Source: Dialister sp. (GTDB lineage: Bacteria > Bacillota > Negativicutes > Veillonellales > Dialisteraceae). From it: a DNA stretch of 7,809 nt. Position numbers and translations under genes: made by a program. The notes below the pieces were generated by a model, which saw only the letters and a program-made list of their open reading frames with translations, searched no databases and had not been told where the DNA came from. Where the stretch lies: assembly GCA_022722495.1 (NCBI GenBank), contig JAIJLI010000082.1:1-7809 (forward strand), given 5' to 3'. This document shows, in pieces, positions 1-5,821 of this stretch. Positions within the stretch are counted from its first letter, which is position 1. Each line of letters starts with the position of its first letter.

Positions 1-714
1 GAAAGCTACTCGGCCGCGGATTTTCAGGGAAAAGCGAAGGCTATCATCCATGAAGAAAATGAGAAGGGCCGTATCCCGATCGTCGTCGGCGGGACAGGGC
101 TCTATATCCAGTCGCTTCTGGAAGGCTACGAATTTCTTCCCAAGGTCGGGGGAAGGAGCCGCTGGGAGCATCTCCTTGCCGAAGAGGGGAAGGAAGCGCT
201 CATTGAAGAGCTTCAAAAGCGGGGCGCAGAGGTGCCGATCGACCCGCAGCGCATGGTGAGAAAGCTCGAGCTTCTCTCTTCCGGAAACAAGGATAGAGAG
301 GCGGGCAAAGCCCACACGCTCATCTATGACGGCCCGGTTTTGGGAATTGCTATGGACAGGGCGGTATTATATGATAAAATAAATAAGCGGGTCCACCAGA
401 TGATGGAAGCAGGACTCTTAGAGGAAGTCAGGTCACTTTTGGAAACGGGCGTTCCGGAAACTTGCCAGGCCATGAAGGGCATCGGCTATCGCGAGATGAT
501 CCCTGTGGTTCGCGGTGAGCGCACGCTGGAAGAAGCTGAGGAGCTGATACAGAAGAATACCCGTCACTTCGCCAAAAGACAGCTGACCTGGTACAGACGA
601 ATGCCATATATTCACTGGGTGGAAAAAACACCATCAGACGGAGACATATGGTACAGGGAAATCTTAGCCTATGTCATTTCACAAGTTAGAGGAGAATCAC
701 AAGATGGAAGGTAA
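1..714 (+). CDS. miaA: tRNA dimethylallyltransferase MiaA (5'-truncated by window edge)
   Basis: MiaA transfers a dimethylallyl group from DMAPP to N6 of A37 in tRNAs that read UNN codons. The reading frame is open from base 1, and 237 residues are visible before TAA. The family is usually about 300-320 residues, so roughly the first 75, with the P-loop (GPTAVGKT-type), lie outside the window. Visible landmarks are SYSAADF at fragment residues 2-8 (family SVADF-like), the [14 protein letters not shown] block at 29-42, [10 protein letters not shown] at 81-90 (family QR..RALE), GIGYRE at 160-165 and [13 protein letters not shown] at 187-199. The last two are typical of the C-terminal half of the family. 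The 3' end overlaps hfq by 11 bases, so the two genes are probably co-transcribed and translationally coupled. The in-frame GTG at 232 is not a start, because conserved MiaA sequence continues upstream of it. Confidence 0.96.
   Translation, partial: ESYSAADFQGKAKAIIHEENEKGRIPIVVGGTGLYIQSLLEGYEFLPKVGGRSRWEHLLAEEGKEALIEELQKRGAEVPIDPQRMVRKLELLSSGNKDREAGKAHTLIYDGPVLGIAMDRAVLYDKINKRVHQMMEAGLLEEVRSLLETGVPETCQAMKGIGYREMIPVVRGERTLEEAEELIQKNTRHFAKRQLTWYRRMPYIHWVEKTPSDGDIWYREILAYVISQVRGESQDGR
353..380 (+). promoter_or_regulatory. candidate internal promoter within miaA, upstream of hfq
   Basis: TGGACA (353-358, 5 of 6 matches to TTGACA) is followed after 16 bases by TAAAAT (375-380, 5 of 6 matches to TATAAT). 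The TG at 372-373 makes it an extended -10. The 11 bases TATGATAAAAT recur exactly in the rpsT promoter at 7128-7138. Predicted transcription would begin near 387, about 315 bases before hfq. In E. coli, promoters for hfq are known inside or near miaA; whether that holds here is inference. The bases also encode MiaA residues, so chance similarity is possible. Confidence 0.4.
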
Positions 715-904
715 AATGAATCTGCAGGACACATTTTTGAATGAAGCAAGAAAGGAAAACGTGCCAGTCAGCATCTTCCTGATGAATGGTGTCCAGCTCA
801 AGGGCAAAGTGAAGTCCTTCGACAGCTTTACCGTACTTTTGGTCAGCGAAAACCGCTCTCAGCTGATCTACAAGCACGCTATATCTACAATTCAGAGGAT
901 TTAA
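704..904 (+). CDS. hfq: RNA-binding protein Hfq
   Basis: Hfq is a 66-residue Sm-like RNA chaperone expected to form a homohexameric ring that binds small RNAs and mRNAs. The Sm1 part is about residues 16-45 ([17 protein letters not shown], then the FDSFTVLL strand). The Sm2 part contains YKHAISTI near residues 55-63, the strongest signature of the family (Y/V-KHAIST). The protein stops soon after Sm2 (IQRI), so it lacks the long flexible C-terminal tail of the E. coli protein, as is usual in Firmicutes. I chose ATG 704 because GAGGAG at 689-694 lies 9 bases upstream; the ATG at 716 would drop only four residues and has a poorly spaced GGAAGG. The start overlaps miaA by 11 bases, and the next gene begins 9 bases after the stop. 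A candidate promoter lies inside miaA. Confidence 0.96.
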   Translation: MEGKMNLQDTFLNEARKENVPVSIFLMNGVQLKGKVKSFDSFTVLLVSENRSQLIYKHAISTIQRI

Positions 905-913
905 ACGATAACA

Positions 914-2146
914 ATGGATAAAAAACTGAAACAGATCAAAAACGAGGCGCTCGAACTTTGTGCGCCTGTTTTTCATGAGATGGAAGAAATTTCCCTCTAC
1001 AACACGCAGAAAGTCCTCGAGGCTTTCCGTAAGCATCACCTCTCTGCCTATCATTTCGCACCGTCCTACGGCTATGGCTATGATGATCCTGGCCGCGGCA
1101 AGCTCGAAGAGATCTGGTGCGACGTTTTCAAATGCGAGGCCGCTCTCGTCCGCCCGCAGTTCGTCTCCGGCACCCATGCCTTGGGGACCGTCCTTCTCGC
1201 TCTCCTCGAACCGGGCGATACCATGCTCTCCGCCGTCGGCACTCCCTATGACACCATGCAGAGCGTCATAGGCATTTCCGGCAACGCTCCGGGAAATCTG
1301 AAGTCCCGCGGCGTCCACTACAAGGAAGTGCCGCTCAAAGGCGACACCTATGATCTGGAAGGCATCGCAGCCATGGTTGATGAGCACACCAAGCTCGTAG
1401 AGATTCAGCGTTCGCGCGGTTACAGCCTCAGAAACTCCCTCTTCCCGGAAGACATCAAGAAGATCATTGACGTCGTCAAAGCAAAGAACCCGAAGACCAT
1501 TTGCTTCGTGGATAACTGCTACGGCGAATTTACAAACAAAGAGGAACCGATCGAGCTTGGCGCAGACATCACCGCCGGCTCTCTCATCAAGAATGCCGGC
1601 GGCGGATTCGCACCGACCGGTGCCTACATCTGCGGCAGAAAAGACCTCGTCGAGCGCTGCGCGCACCAGCTCACCGTCCCTGGCCTTGGGGACGAGATGG
1701 GCTCCTACGCAGCTTCCTATCGTCCTTTCTTTGAAGGCCTCTTCCTTGCGCCGCACATGACCCGTCAGGCTGTGATGGCGGCAGAATTCTGCGCTGCCGT
1801 CTTCCAGAAGCTCGGCTTTGCCGTGACGCCGGAGCCGGGACATCTCCGCACGGATCTCATCACGACGGTCGCTTTGAACAGCGAAGAAAACATGTGCCGA
1901 TTCGCCGAAGCCATCCAGAGCTGGTCGCCTGTCGACTCCGATGCGACCCCGGTGCCCGGCCCGATGCCTGGCTACGTCGATCCTATCCTAATGGCAGCCG
2001 GTACCTTCGTACAGGGTTCCACGATCGAAATGTCTGCTGACGGTCCGGTACGTCCGCCCTACATCATGTACTTCCAGGGCGCACTTACTTTCGAACACGC
2101 CGTCCTCGCCGTCATGGGCGCCGCAGAGAAGATCCTCGGGAAATAG
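914..2146 (+). CDS. methionine gamma-lyase / aluminium resistance family PLP enzyme (YnbB-like)
   Basis: This is a 410-residue fold-type I PLP-dependent enzyme of the family annotated as 'methionine gamma-lyase family' or 'aluminium resistance protein' (B. subtilis YnbB). Its substrate is not established, and 'methionine gamma-lyase' should be read as a fold assignment. Features seen: YGYDDPGRGKLE at 54-65, typical of this family; SGTHAL at 85-90, in the cofactor-phosphate region; FVDNCYGEF at 198-206, where D200 is the likely pyridine-nitrogen aspartate; and SLIKNAGGGFAPTGAY at 223-238, where K226 is the likely Schiff-base lysine. GPVRPPYIMYFQGALTFEH at 377-395 is a conserved-looking C-terminal stretch. 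The length is about normal and no truncation is seen. The gene starts 9 bases after hfq with only a distant AGAGG at 894-898, so translation probably depends on coupling to hfq. A strong terminator follows. The position after miaA-hfq parallels the B. subtilis neighbourhood. Confidence 0.9.
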   Translation: MDKKLKQIKNEALELCAPVFHEMEEISLYNTQKVLEAFRKHHLSAYHFAPSYGYGYDDPGRGKLEEIWCDVFKCEAALVRPQFVSGTHALGTVLLALLEPGDTMLSAVGTPYDTMQSVIGISGNAPGNLKSRGVHYKEVPLKGDTYDLEGIAAMVDEHTKLVEIQRSRGYSLRNSLFPEDIKKIIDVVKAKNPKTICFVDNCYGEFTNKEEPIELGADITAGSLIKNAGGGFAPTGAYICGRKDLVERCAHQLTVPGLGDEMGSYAASYRPFFEGLFLAPHMTRQAVMAAEFCAAVFQKLGFAVTPEPGHLRTDLITTVALNSEENMCRFAEAIQSWSPVDSDATPVPGPMPGYVDPILMAAGTFVQGSTIEMSADGPVRPPYIMYFQGALTFEHAVLAVMGAAEKILGK

Positions 2147-2209
2147 TGGATGATAGCTGGGACGATGCGGGATGACCCCAGTCGTCATAGATCTTTCATA
2201 TAGTACGCC

Positions 2210-2245
2210 AAAGCGCGTCTCCGTATATGCGGGGATGCGCTTTTT
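2210..2245 (+). terminator. intrinsic terminator of the miaA-hfq-ynbB-like cluster
   Basis: A 14-bp stem (2210-2223 with 2230-2243, beginning AAAGCGC and ending GCGCTTT) contains two G-U pairs and no mismatch. The loop is TATATG (2224-2229), and five T follow from 2241. It lies 64 bases after the stop codon of the YnbB-like gene and is a textbook Rho-independent terminator. Confidence 0.9.
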
Positions 2246-2335
2246 GCATGGTATATGGCAAAGTGGAGGGAAGGGGCAGGGGATGCTAAGGGTGTCGGTA
2301 TGAAAAACAGATGAAACGAACAGGCTCTACGATTT

Positions 2336-2408
2336 CCCCTCTTCCTCTGGAAGAGGGGTAGGGGTGATGGACGGCGCAATGCGCCACAAAATCCGCGAAG
2401 CGGATTTT
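2336..2408. repeat. hairpin cluster (three perfect stem-loops)
   Basis: Three perfect hairpins follow one another: CCCCTCTTCC/GGAAGAGGGG (2336-2345 with 2349-2358, loop TCT), GGCGC/GCGCC (2373-2377 with 2381-2385, loop AAT), and AAAATCCGC/GCGGATTTT (2388-2396 with 2400-2408, loop GAA). The first resembles the palindrome at 7780-7799. A related element with CTCCCTCTAAAGGAAGGGG lies at about 2472-2491. These look like parts of a dispersed non-coding repeat. The third hairpin could also act as a weak terminator in either direction. Confidence 0.6.
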
Positions 2409-2601
2409 AAAAGGAGAGAGAATCGCTGTACCAACAACCGTGGAGCCAACCTCGCCTCGCTGCGCTCGTCATCTCCCTCTAAAGGAAGGGGCGAGAATGG
2501 AGGGCGGGCATCCTGTATCGTCCTGATCTCTAAGGTTTGAAAGCAGGGCTGAGGGATCAGACTGAAAGACCATGAGATATAAAGACAGGGAGACATCAGA
2601 C

Positions 2602-2700
2602 AACGGTGTTTTCCATTTTTTTTACTTATGTAAACATGGTACCGCAAATGAAAAAGATTCCTCGACTTCGCTCGGAATGACGATACGAGAGTACCGCTCA
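2602..2700 (-). repeat. dispersed intergenic repeat, copy 1 (minus orientation)
   Basis: On the minus strand the core reads GTATCGTCATTCCGAGCG, then AAGTCGAGGAATCTT (2687-2655 downward), then TTTGCGGT (2648-2641) and AAAATGGAAAACACCGT (2619-2603). The same order of blocks at nearly the same spacing is present in copy 4 (5659-5762), while the sequence between TTTGCGGT and AAAATGG differs. The core can form an imperfect hairpin. Confidence 0.75.
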
Positions 2701-2816
2701 TCTATCATTTCAGGGCGCATTATATGATGATGCGCCGTACCGCCATTCCTAATGCAAGCGAGGCTTTCAAACGGAATCAAAGGACGAGCCGACTCCTATT
2801 CCCTCACCACTAAGCC

Positions 2817-2846
2817 CTGCCAATCGCACACCTTTTATGTTACAAT
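2817..2846 (+). promoter_or_regulatory. predicted promoter of the pyridoxamine kinase operon
   Basis: CTGCCA (2817-2822, 4 of 6 matches to TTGACA) is followed by an 18-base spacer and TACAAT (2841-2846, 5 of 6 matches to TATAAT). The predicted transcription start is near 2853, leaving a leader of about 40 bases before the ATG at 2892. This placement argues against the earlier in-frame ATG at 2850. Confidence 0.5.
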
Positions 2847-2891
2847 GGAATGCAAATCACATCCGCAATGGCGGAGAAAAGAGGGACGCAA

Positions 2892-3710
2892 ATGGGAAAA
2901 CAAATTCTTCTTGTCAATGATCTTCCCGGCTACGGCAAAGTGGCACTGGCGGCGATGATGCCGGTCTTGGCGCACATGGGCCATATCACCTACAATCTGC
3001 CGACGGCACTGGTATCGAATACACTGGACTACGGGAAATTTGAAATCCAGGACACCACGCACTTCATGAGGAACACACTCAAGGTCTGGCAGGAGCTAGG
3101 CTTTACTTTTGATGCGATCTCCACAGGTTTCATCGTCTCCCACGAGCAGGCGGATCTGATTTCCTCCTACTGCTGCGAGAAGAGAAAAACAGGGACGAAG
3201 ATCTTCGTCGATCCCATCATGGGAGACGAGGGGCATCTCTACAACGGCCTCACCGAAGACACCGTGAAAGAAATGCGGGAGCTCGCGAGAAATGCGGACT
3301 ACATGGTGCCAAACTATACGGAAGCCGCCCTCATCGCAGGCACAGCATATAAGGCAGAAGGCCTCACGTGGGAAGAGGCGAAAGCACTCTTGAACAAGCT
3401 CCATGCCATGAGCCAAGGCTCGGTCATCATCACGAGTGCGAAGGTCGACGGGGAAGATGCCGTCGCTGGCTATGATGCCGCGTGCGACGAATATTTCCTC
3501 CGCACCTTCACCATGGTGCCGATCCGCTTCCCGGGGACGGGCGATATTTTCTCCTCCATCTTCATGGGAGAGATCCTGAATGGCGAGCCGCTCATCCGCT
3601 CCGTCGAGAAAGCGATGGGCGCGGTGAAGCTCCTCATCATGAAGAACAAGGACAGCCAGGACACCTTCAAAGGGATCGCCATTGAAAATTCGCTGGAGGT
3701 GCTTGACTGA
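2892..3710 (+). CDS. pyridoxamine/pyridoxal kinase (PdxY/PdxK-like, ribokinase fold)
   Basis: The 272-residue protein phosphorylates pyridoxamine, pyridoxal or pyridoxine with ATP in the B6 salvage route and is cytoplasmic. The N-terminus (QILLVNDLPGYGKVALAAMMPVLAHMG, residues 4-30) and LPTALVSNT (36-44) match the start of PdxY-type kinases (family: 'vL.iqDLsc.GkcSL...P.LsamG', 'LPTa.LStHT'). FVDPIMGDEGHLYNG (105-119), PNYTEA (140-145) and PGTGDIFSS (214-222) follow, with D218 of GTGD the expected catalytic base. The length is normal. ATG 2892 was chosen over ATG 2850 because it places the family N-terminus at residue 1, has GAGGG at 2881-2885 with 6-base spacing, and lies downstream of the predicted promoter. 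Preference among the B6 vitamers cannot be read from the sequence. The stop codon overlaps the next ATG (TGATG), so the downstream protein is probably co-translated. Confidence 0.9.
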   Translation: MGKQILLVNDLPGYGKVALAAMMPVLAHMGHITYNLPTALVSNTLDYGKFEIQDTTHFMRNTLKVWQELGFTFDAISTGFIVSHEQADLISSYCCEKRKTGTKIFVDPIMGDEGHLYNGLTEDTVKEMRELARNADYMVPNYTEAALIAGTAYKAEGLTWEEAKALLNKLHAMSQGSVIITSAKVDGEDAVAGYDAACDEYFLRTFTMVPIRFPGTGDIFSSIFMGEILNGEPLIRSVEKAMGAVKLLIMKNKDSQDTFKGIAIENSLEVLD

Positions 3711-3982
3711 TGCCAAGAAGACCGAAGATCCGCATCACACTCATCGATCGCAAAGGCCCCTGTCCCTGTCACCGCGGACATCGCGTGGGGGACTCGTGGG
3801 ATTTCGACAAGGATAGAGGAAATCTCTGCCCCATGGCGATGCATGTCGCCTTCCCCTATGTAGATATCCTTCGCTACGGCGGCGAGATCCCCCAGCGCGG
3901 TGTGGAGAAGGGTACGGCCCTCTTCTGCTGCCCGGATGTCGATACGATCAATGTGTTTAAGATAGAGAAATTGAGCGACTAG
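3710..3982 (+). CDS. TIGR04076 family protein of unknown function
   Basis: The protein has 90 residues. The layout KIRITLIDRKGPCPCHRGHRVGD (6-28), LCPMAMHVAFPYVDILRYGG (39-58) and CCPDVDTINVFKI (73-85) matches what I recall of the small TIGR04076 family, which has a conserved GD, a CP.A...YPY...LRYGG block and a CPD near the C-terminus. Cysteines are at 18, 20, 40, 73 and 74, which could suit metal binding or redox chemistry; that is inference. No signal peptide or membrane segment is seen. The start ATG shares one base with the kinase stop (TGATG), with GGAGG at 3695-3699 and 10-base spacing, so both come from one transcript. No clear terminator follows, and repeat DNA begins at once. The function of the family is not known to me. 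Confidence 0.82.
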   Translation: MPRRPKIRITLIDRKGPCPCHRGHRVGDSWDFDKDRGNLCPMAMHVAFPYVDILRYGGEIPQRGVEKGTALFCCPDVDTINVFKIEKLSD

Positions 3983-3987
3983 CGACT
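3974..3987 (+). repeat. tandem heptamer AGCGACT x2
   Basis: AGCGACT occurs twice in a row at 3974-3980 and 3981-3987, and the first copy includes the end of the TIGR04076-type gene and its TAG stop. The same arrangement with one base changed (AGTGACT x2) occurs at 4232-4245, in the same orientation, on the other side of the repeat-filled spacer. Confidence 0.7.
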
Positions 3988-4020
3988 AGGAGACAAAGAG
4001 ATCAGGAGACATTAGACTCT

Positions 4021-4193
4021 CCCGTATCGTCATTTCGAGCGAAGCGAGAAATCTTCCTTGCAGACTGATAAACGAAGGATGTTTGAAAGTAGAAATACGT
4101 AGCACCGAGGCGTCGTTTCCGGATTAGTGCCTATGTGATATTGACCGCAGTGCAAGAAAGATCCCTCGGCTACGCTCGGGATGACGATACGGG
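4021..4193. repeat. inverted pair of dispersed repeats (copies 2 and 3)
   Basis: Copy 2 (4021-4055, plus orientation) begins CCCGTATCGTCATTTCGAGC and ends ATCTT. Copy 3 (4158-4193, minus orientation) begins AAGATCCC and ends ATGACGATACGGG. Read on opposite strands they match at most positions, so the 173-base segment has imperfect terminal inverted repeats of about 35 bases. The roughly 100 bases between them contain no ORF. The resemblance to a small non-autonomous element is inference; no clean target duplication is directly adjacent. Confidence 0.7.
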
Positions 4194-4231
4194 AAAGGGA
4201 TACTCTCAAAAGCTTGAAAGCAGGGATTAGG

Positions 4232-4245
4232 AGTGACTAGTGACT
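4232..4245 (+). repeat. tandem heptamer AGTGACT x2
   Basis: AGTGACT occurs at 4232-4238 and 4239-4245, mirroring AGCGACT x2 at 3974-3987. It is preceded by TTGAAAGCAGGG (4214-4225), which also occurs at 2537-2548. Confidence 0.65.
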
Positions 4246-4250
4246 AAAAT

Positions 4251-4280
4251 TTCACTTTCGGACATTGCCCTATTTATACT
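4251..4280 (+). promoter_or_regulatory. predicted promoter of the DAHP synthase gene
   Basis: TTCACT (4251-4256, 4 of 6 matches to TTGACA), an 18-base spacer, then TATACT (4275-4280, 5 of 6 matches to TATAAT). The predicted transcription start is near 4287, leaving a leader of about 140 bases before ATG 4429. Confidence 0.5.
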
Positions 4281-4286
4281 CCGCGG

Positions 4287-4428
4287 CGTTTCTGATTTTT
4301 ACGCGCCGCACCTTCCCCCTTTGAACCCTTTGAATCCGCTGAACCTCTTTCGCAAACAATCAAAGGGGGGCACGCCTCGGGCTAACCCTGAATCCCGAAC
4401 CCGATTTCCACCCAAAGGAGCCGACCCT
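4287..4428 (+). promoter_or_regulatory. structured leader of the DAHP synthase mRNA
   Basis: CCCCCTTTGA (4315-4324) is perfectly complementary to TCAAAGGGGG (4360-4369), giving a 10-bp stem with a 35-base loop. A second CCCTTTGA (4326-4333) could pair with the same partner. The first arm can also pair, with one mismatch, with CAAAGGAG (4413-4420), which contains the ribosome binding site. TCGGG (4377-4381) can pair with CCCGA (4394-4398). Mutually exclusive pairing of this kind would suit translational control, but no known riboswitch, T-box or leader peptide was recognised. Confidence 0.35.
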
Positions 4429-5463
4429 ATGAAAGAACAGATGAGATTCGTCCGCAAATTGCCGGAACCGATCGAAGTGCAGCAGGAAATCCCGCTGCGC
4501 GCGCCATACAGAAAGCTGAAAGCAGAAAGAGACCAAGTCATCGAAGACATCATGACCAGCAAAGACGACCGACTTCTCCTCATCATCGGCCCCTGCTCGG
4601 CAGACAATGAGCCTGCCGTCCTCGACTACTGCACGCGCCTTGCGAAAGTCGCTGACGACGTGAAGGGCAAGCTCTTCATCGTGCCCAGAGTCTACACGAA
4701 TAAGCCGAGAACCATTGGCAAAGGCTATAAAGGCATGCTCCACCAGCCGGACCCTGAGGGCAATGAGAACATGATGGAAGGCATCAAGGCCATCCGCCGC
4801 ATGCACGTCCACGTCATCGAAGAGACCGGCTTCACCTGCGCTGAAGAGATCCTCTATCCGGAAAACCACCGCTACCTTTCTGACCTTCTCTCCTACGGCG
4901 CGATTGGTGCGCGCTCCGTCGAGGACCAGCTCCACCGCATGATCGCCAGCGGCGCCGGTATCCCTGTCGGTATGAAGAACCCGACCTCCGGCGACCTCTC
5001 CGTCATGATGAACTCCATAGAAGCCGCGCAGAATGAGCAGGACTTCCTCTTCCACGGCTGGGAAGTCCACACCACAGGAAATCCGCTCGCCCATGCCATC
5101 CTCCGCGGCTACGTGAACCACTTCGGTACCAGCATGCCGAACTACCACTACGAGAACCTGAAGAAAGTCCTCGACCTGTATGGAGAACGTACCCTCGCCA
5201 ACCCTGCCATCGTCGTCGACTGCAATCATAACAACTCCGGCAAGAAATACATGGAGCAGATCCGCATCGCCAAAGACGTCATGGCCAGCCGCCGCTACTC
5301 TTCTGACGTTGCCCGCATCGTGAAAGGCCTCATGATCGAGAGCTACATCGAAGATGGCAGCCAGAAGATCGGCGAAGGCATCTACGGCAAGTCCATCACC
5401 GACCCCTGCCTCGGCTGGGAAAAGAGCCGCGCTCTTATCCTCGAGCTCGCAGAACTTGTGTGA
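4429..5463 (+). CDS. 3-deoxy-7-phosphoheptulonate (DAHP) synthase, class I (AroFGH type)
   Basis: The 344-residue enzyme condenses phosphoenolpyruvate with erythrose 4-phosphate to DAHP, the first step of the shikimate pathway, in the cytoplasm. By comparison with E. coli AroG, metal ligands are C56 (in GPCS, 54-57), H267 (in DCNHNNSGKK, 264-273), E304 and D325 (in YGKSITDPCLGWE, 319-331). Substrate-binding residues are R87 and K92 (PRVYTNKPRT, 86-95), R162 (GAIGARSVEDQLHR, 157-170) and K183 (GMKNPTSGD, 181-189). All expected catalytic positions are present and the length is normal. ATG 4429 is chosen because AAAGGAG (4414-4420) sits 8 bases upstream; an in-frame GTG at 4240 would add 63 residues of Pro/Asn-rich sequence encoded by spacer and promoter DNA. 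Which aromatic amino acid inhibits it cannot be told from sequence, so no aroF, aroG or aroH symbol is given. The gene stands alone and is followed by a terminator. Confidence 0.95.
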   Translation: MKEQMRFVRKLPEPIEVQQEIPLRAPYRKLKAERDQVIEDIMTSKDDRLLLIIGPCSADNEPAVLDYCTRLAKVADDVKGKLFIVPRVYTNKPRTIGKGYKGMLHQPDPEGNENMMEGIKAIRRMHVHVIEETGFTCAEEILYPENHRYLSDLLSYGAIGARSVEDQLHRMIASGAGIPVGMKNPTSGDLSVMMNSIEAAQNEQDFLFHGWEVHTTGNPLAHAILRGYVNHFGTSMPNYHYENLKKVLDLYGERTLANPAIVVDCNHNNSGKKYMEQIRIAKDVMASRRYSSDVARIVKGLMIESYIEDGSQKIGEGIYGKSITDPCLGWEKSRALILELAELV

Positions 5464-5543
5464 GGATACAGGCTCGGCGGAACTTGCCCGAAGGAACGAT
5501 CTTGCGCGTTTGAAACGAGTACTTTTGATAGGCACAGAAGGTC

Positions 5544-5578
5544 AAAAAGAGCATCGCCCGATGGCAGTGCTCTTTTTT
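5544..5578 (+). terminator. intrinsic terminator of the DAHP synthase gene
   Basis: A 15-position stem (5544-5558 with 5563-5577, AAAAAGAGCA pairing with TGCTCTTTTT at its base) has one mismatch and one G-U pair, with loop CGAT. Six T (5573-5578) follow. It lies 80 bases past the stop codon. The A-run on the left arm means it could also work on the minus strand. Confidence 0.88.
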
Positions 5579-5658
5579 ATTTCTGATAAGCAGCAGAATG
5601 ACTTGCTTCGGCCAATGGCGACAGACAAAGCCCTTCCTCGTGAGAAAGGAAGCGATGC

Positions 5659-5762
5659 GAGAATACCGCTTTCCCATACCGTCATTTCGAGCGCAAGCGA
5701 GAAATCTTTTCGTTTGCGGTCAAGAAGAAACGGGAGAGCATCGGAAAATGGGAAACACGGTA
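5659..5762 (+). repeat. dispersed intergenic repeat, copy 4 (plus orientation)
   Basis: The blocks in order are GAGAATACCGCTTTCCC (5659-5675), CGTCATTTCGAGCGCAAGCG (5680-5699), AGAAATCTTTT, TTTGCGGT (5713-5720) and AAAATGGGAAACACGGT (5745-5761). Copy 1 has the last four blocks, and copy 3 has the first two and also a TGCGGTCAA block, so the unit is at least about 100 bases long. Confidence 0.75.
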
Positions 5763-5821
5763 CTCCATACGCTCTTGGCTCACGGCGTTTCATTCGCGAA
5801 GGAAACAGCGAGCAGTCAACG

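Larger units (their letters stand above)
2246..2816. other. gene-free intergenic region rich in repeats and hairpins
   Basis: No credible gene is seen. Open frames here are short, lack ribosome binding sites and run through repeat DNA. The stretch holds a hairpin-rich block (2336-2500), a TTGAAAGCAGGG segment (2537-2548) that recurs at 4214-4225, GGAGACATCAGAC (2589-2601) that recurs with one change at 4005-4017, and one copy of the dispersed GTCATTYCGAGCG repeat in reverse orientation (2602-2700). Confidence 0.7.

Noticed and set aside
686..1843. Long minus-strand open frame opposite the YnbB-like gene
   Set aside because: It is an antisense shadow of conserved PLP-enzyme and Hfq coding sequence, with no ribosome binding site or recognisable domain. 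Similar shadows occur opposite the DAHP synthase (4360-5535) and dehydrogenase (5790-6965) genes.
2327..2701. 124-residue minus-strand open frame in the repeat region
   Set aside because: Composed of repeat and hairpin DNA with no ribosome binding site; the apparent protein is a by-product of the repeats.
2850..2891. Earlier ATG for the pyridoxamine kinase at 2850
   Set aside because: It sits at the predicted transcription start and adds 14 residues not found in the family; ATG 2892 has a good ribosome binding site.
2210..3710. Functional operon linking the B6 kinase to the upstream PLP enzyme
   Set aside because: A strong terminator and a 745-base repeat-filled spacer separate them, and the kinase has its own predicted promoter.
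3974..4245. CRISPR array
   Set aside because: Repeats are few, in both orientations and irregularly spaced, and no cas genes are present.
4240..4428. 63-residue N-terminal extension of DAHP synthase from a GTG at 4240
   Set aside because: The extension covers the predicted promoter and repeat-like spacer DNA, has no family similarity, and ATG 4429 has a near-ideal AAAGGAG site.
4287..4428. T-box or Trp-type attenuator leader before the DAHP synthase gene
   Set aside because: No T-box sequence (TGG(N)ACC-like anti-terminator bulge), no terminator hairpin with a T-run, and no short leader peptide rich in aromatic residues was found.
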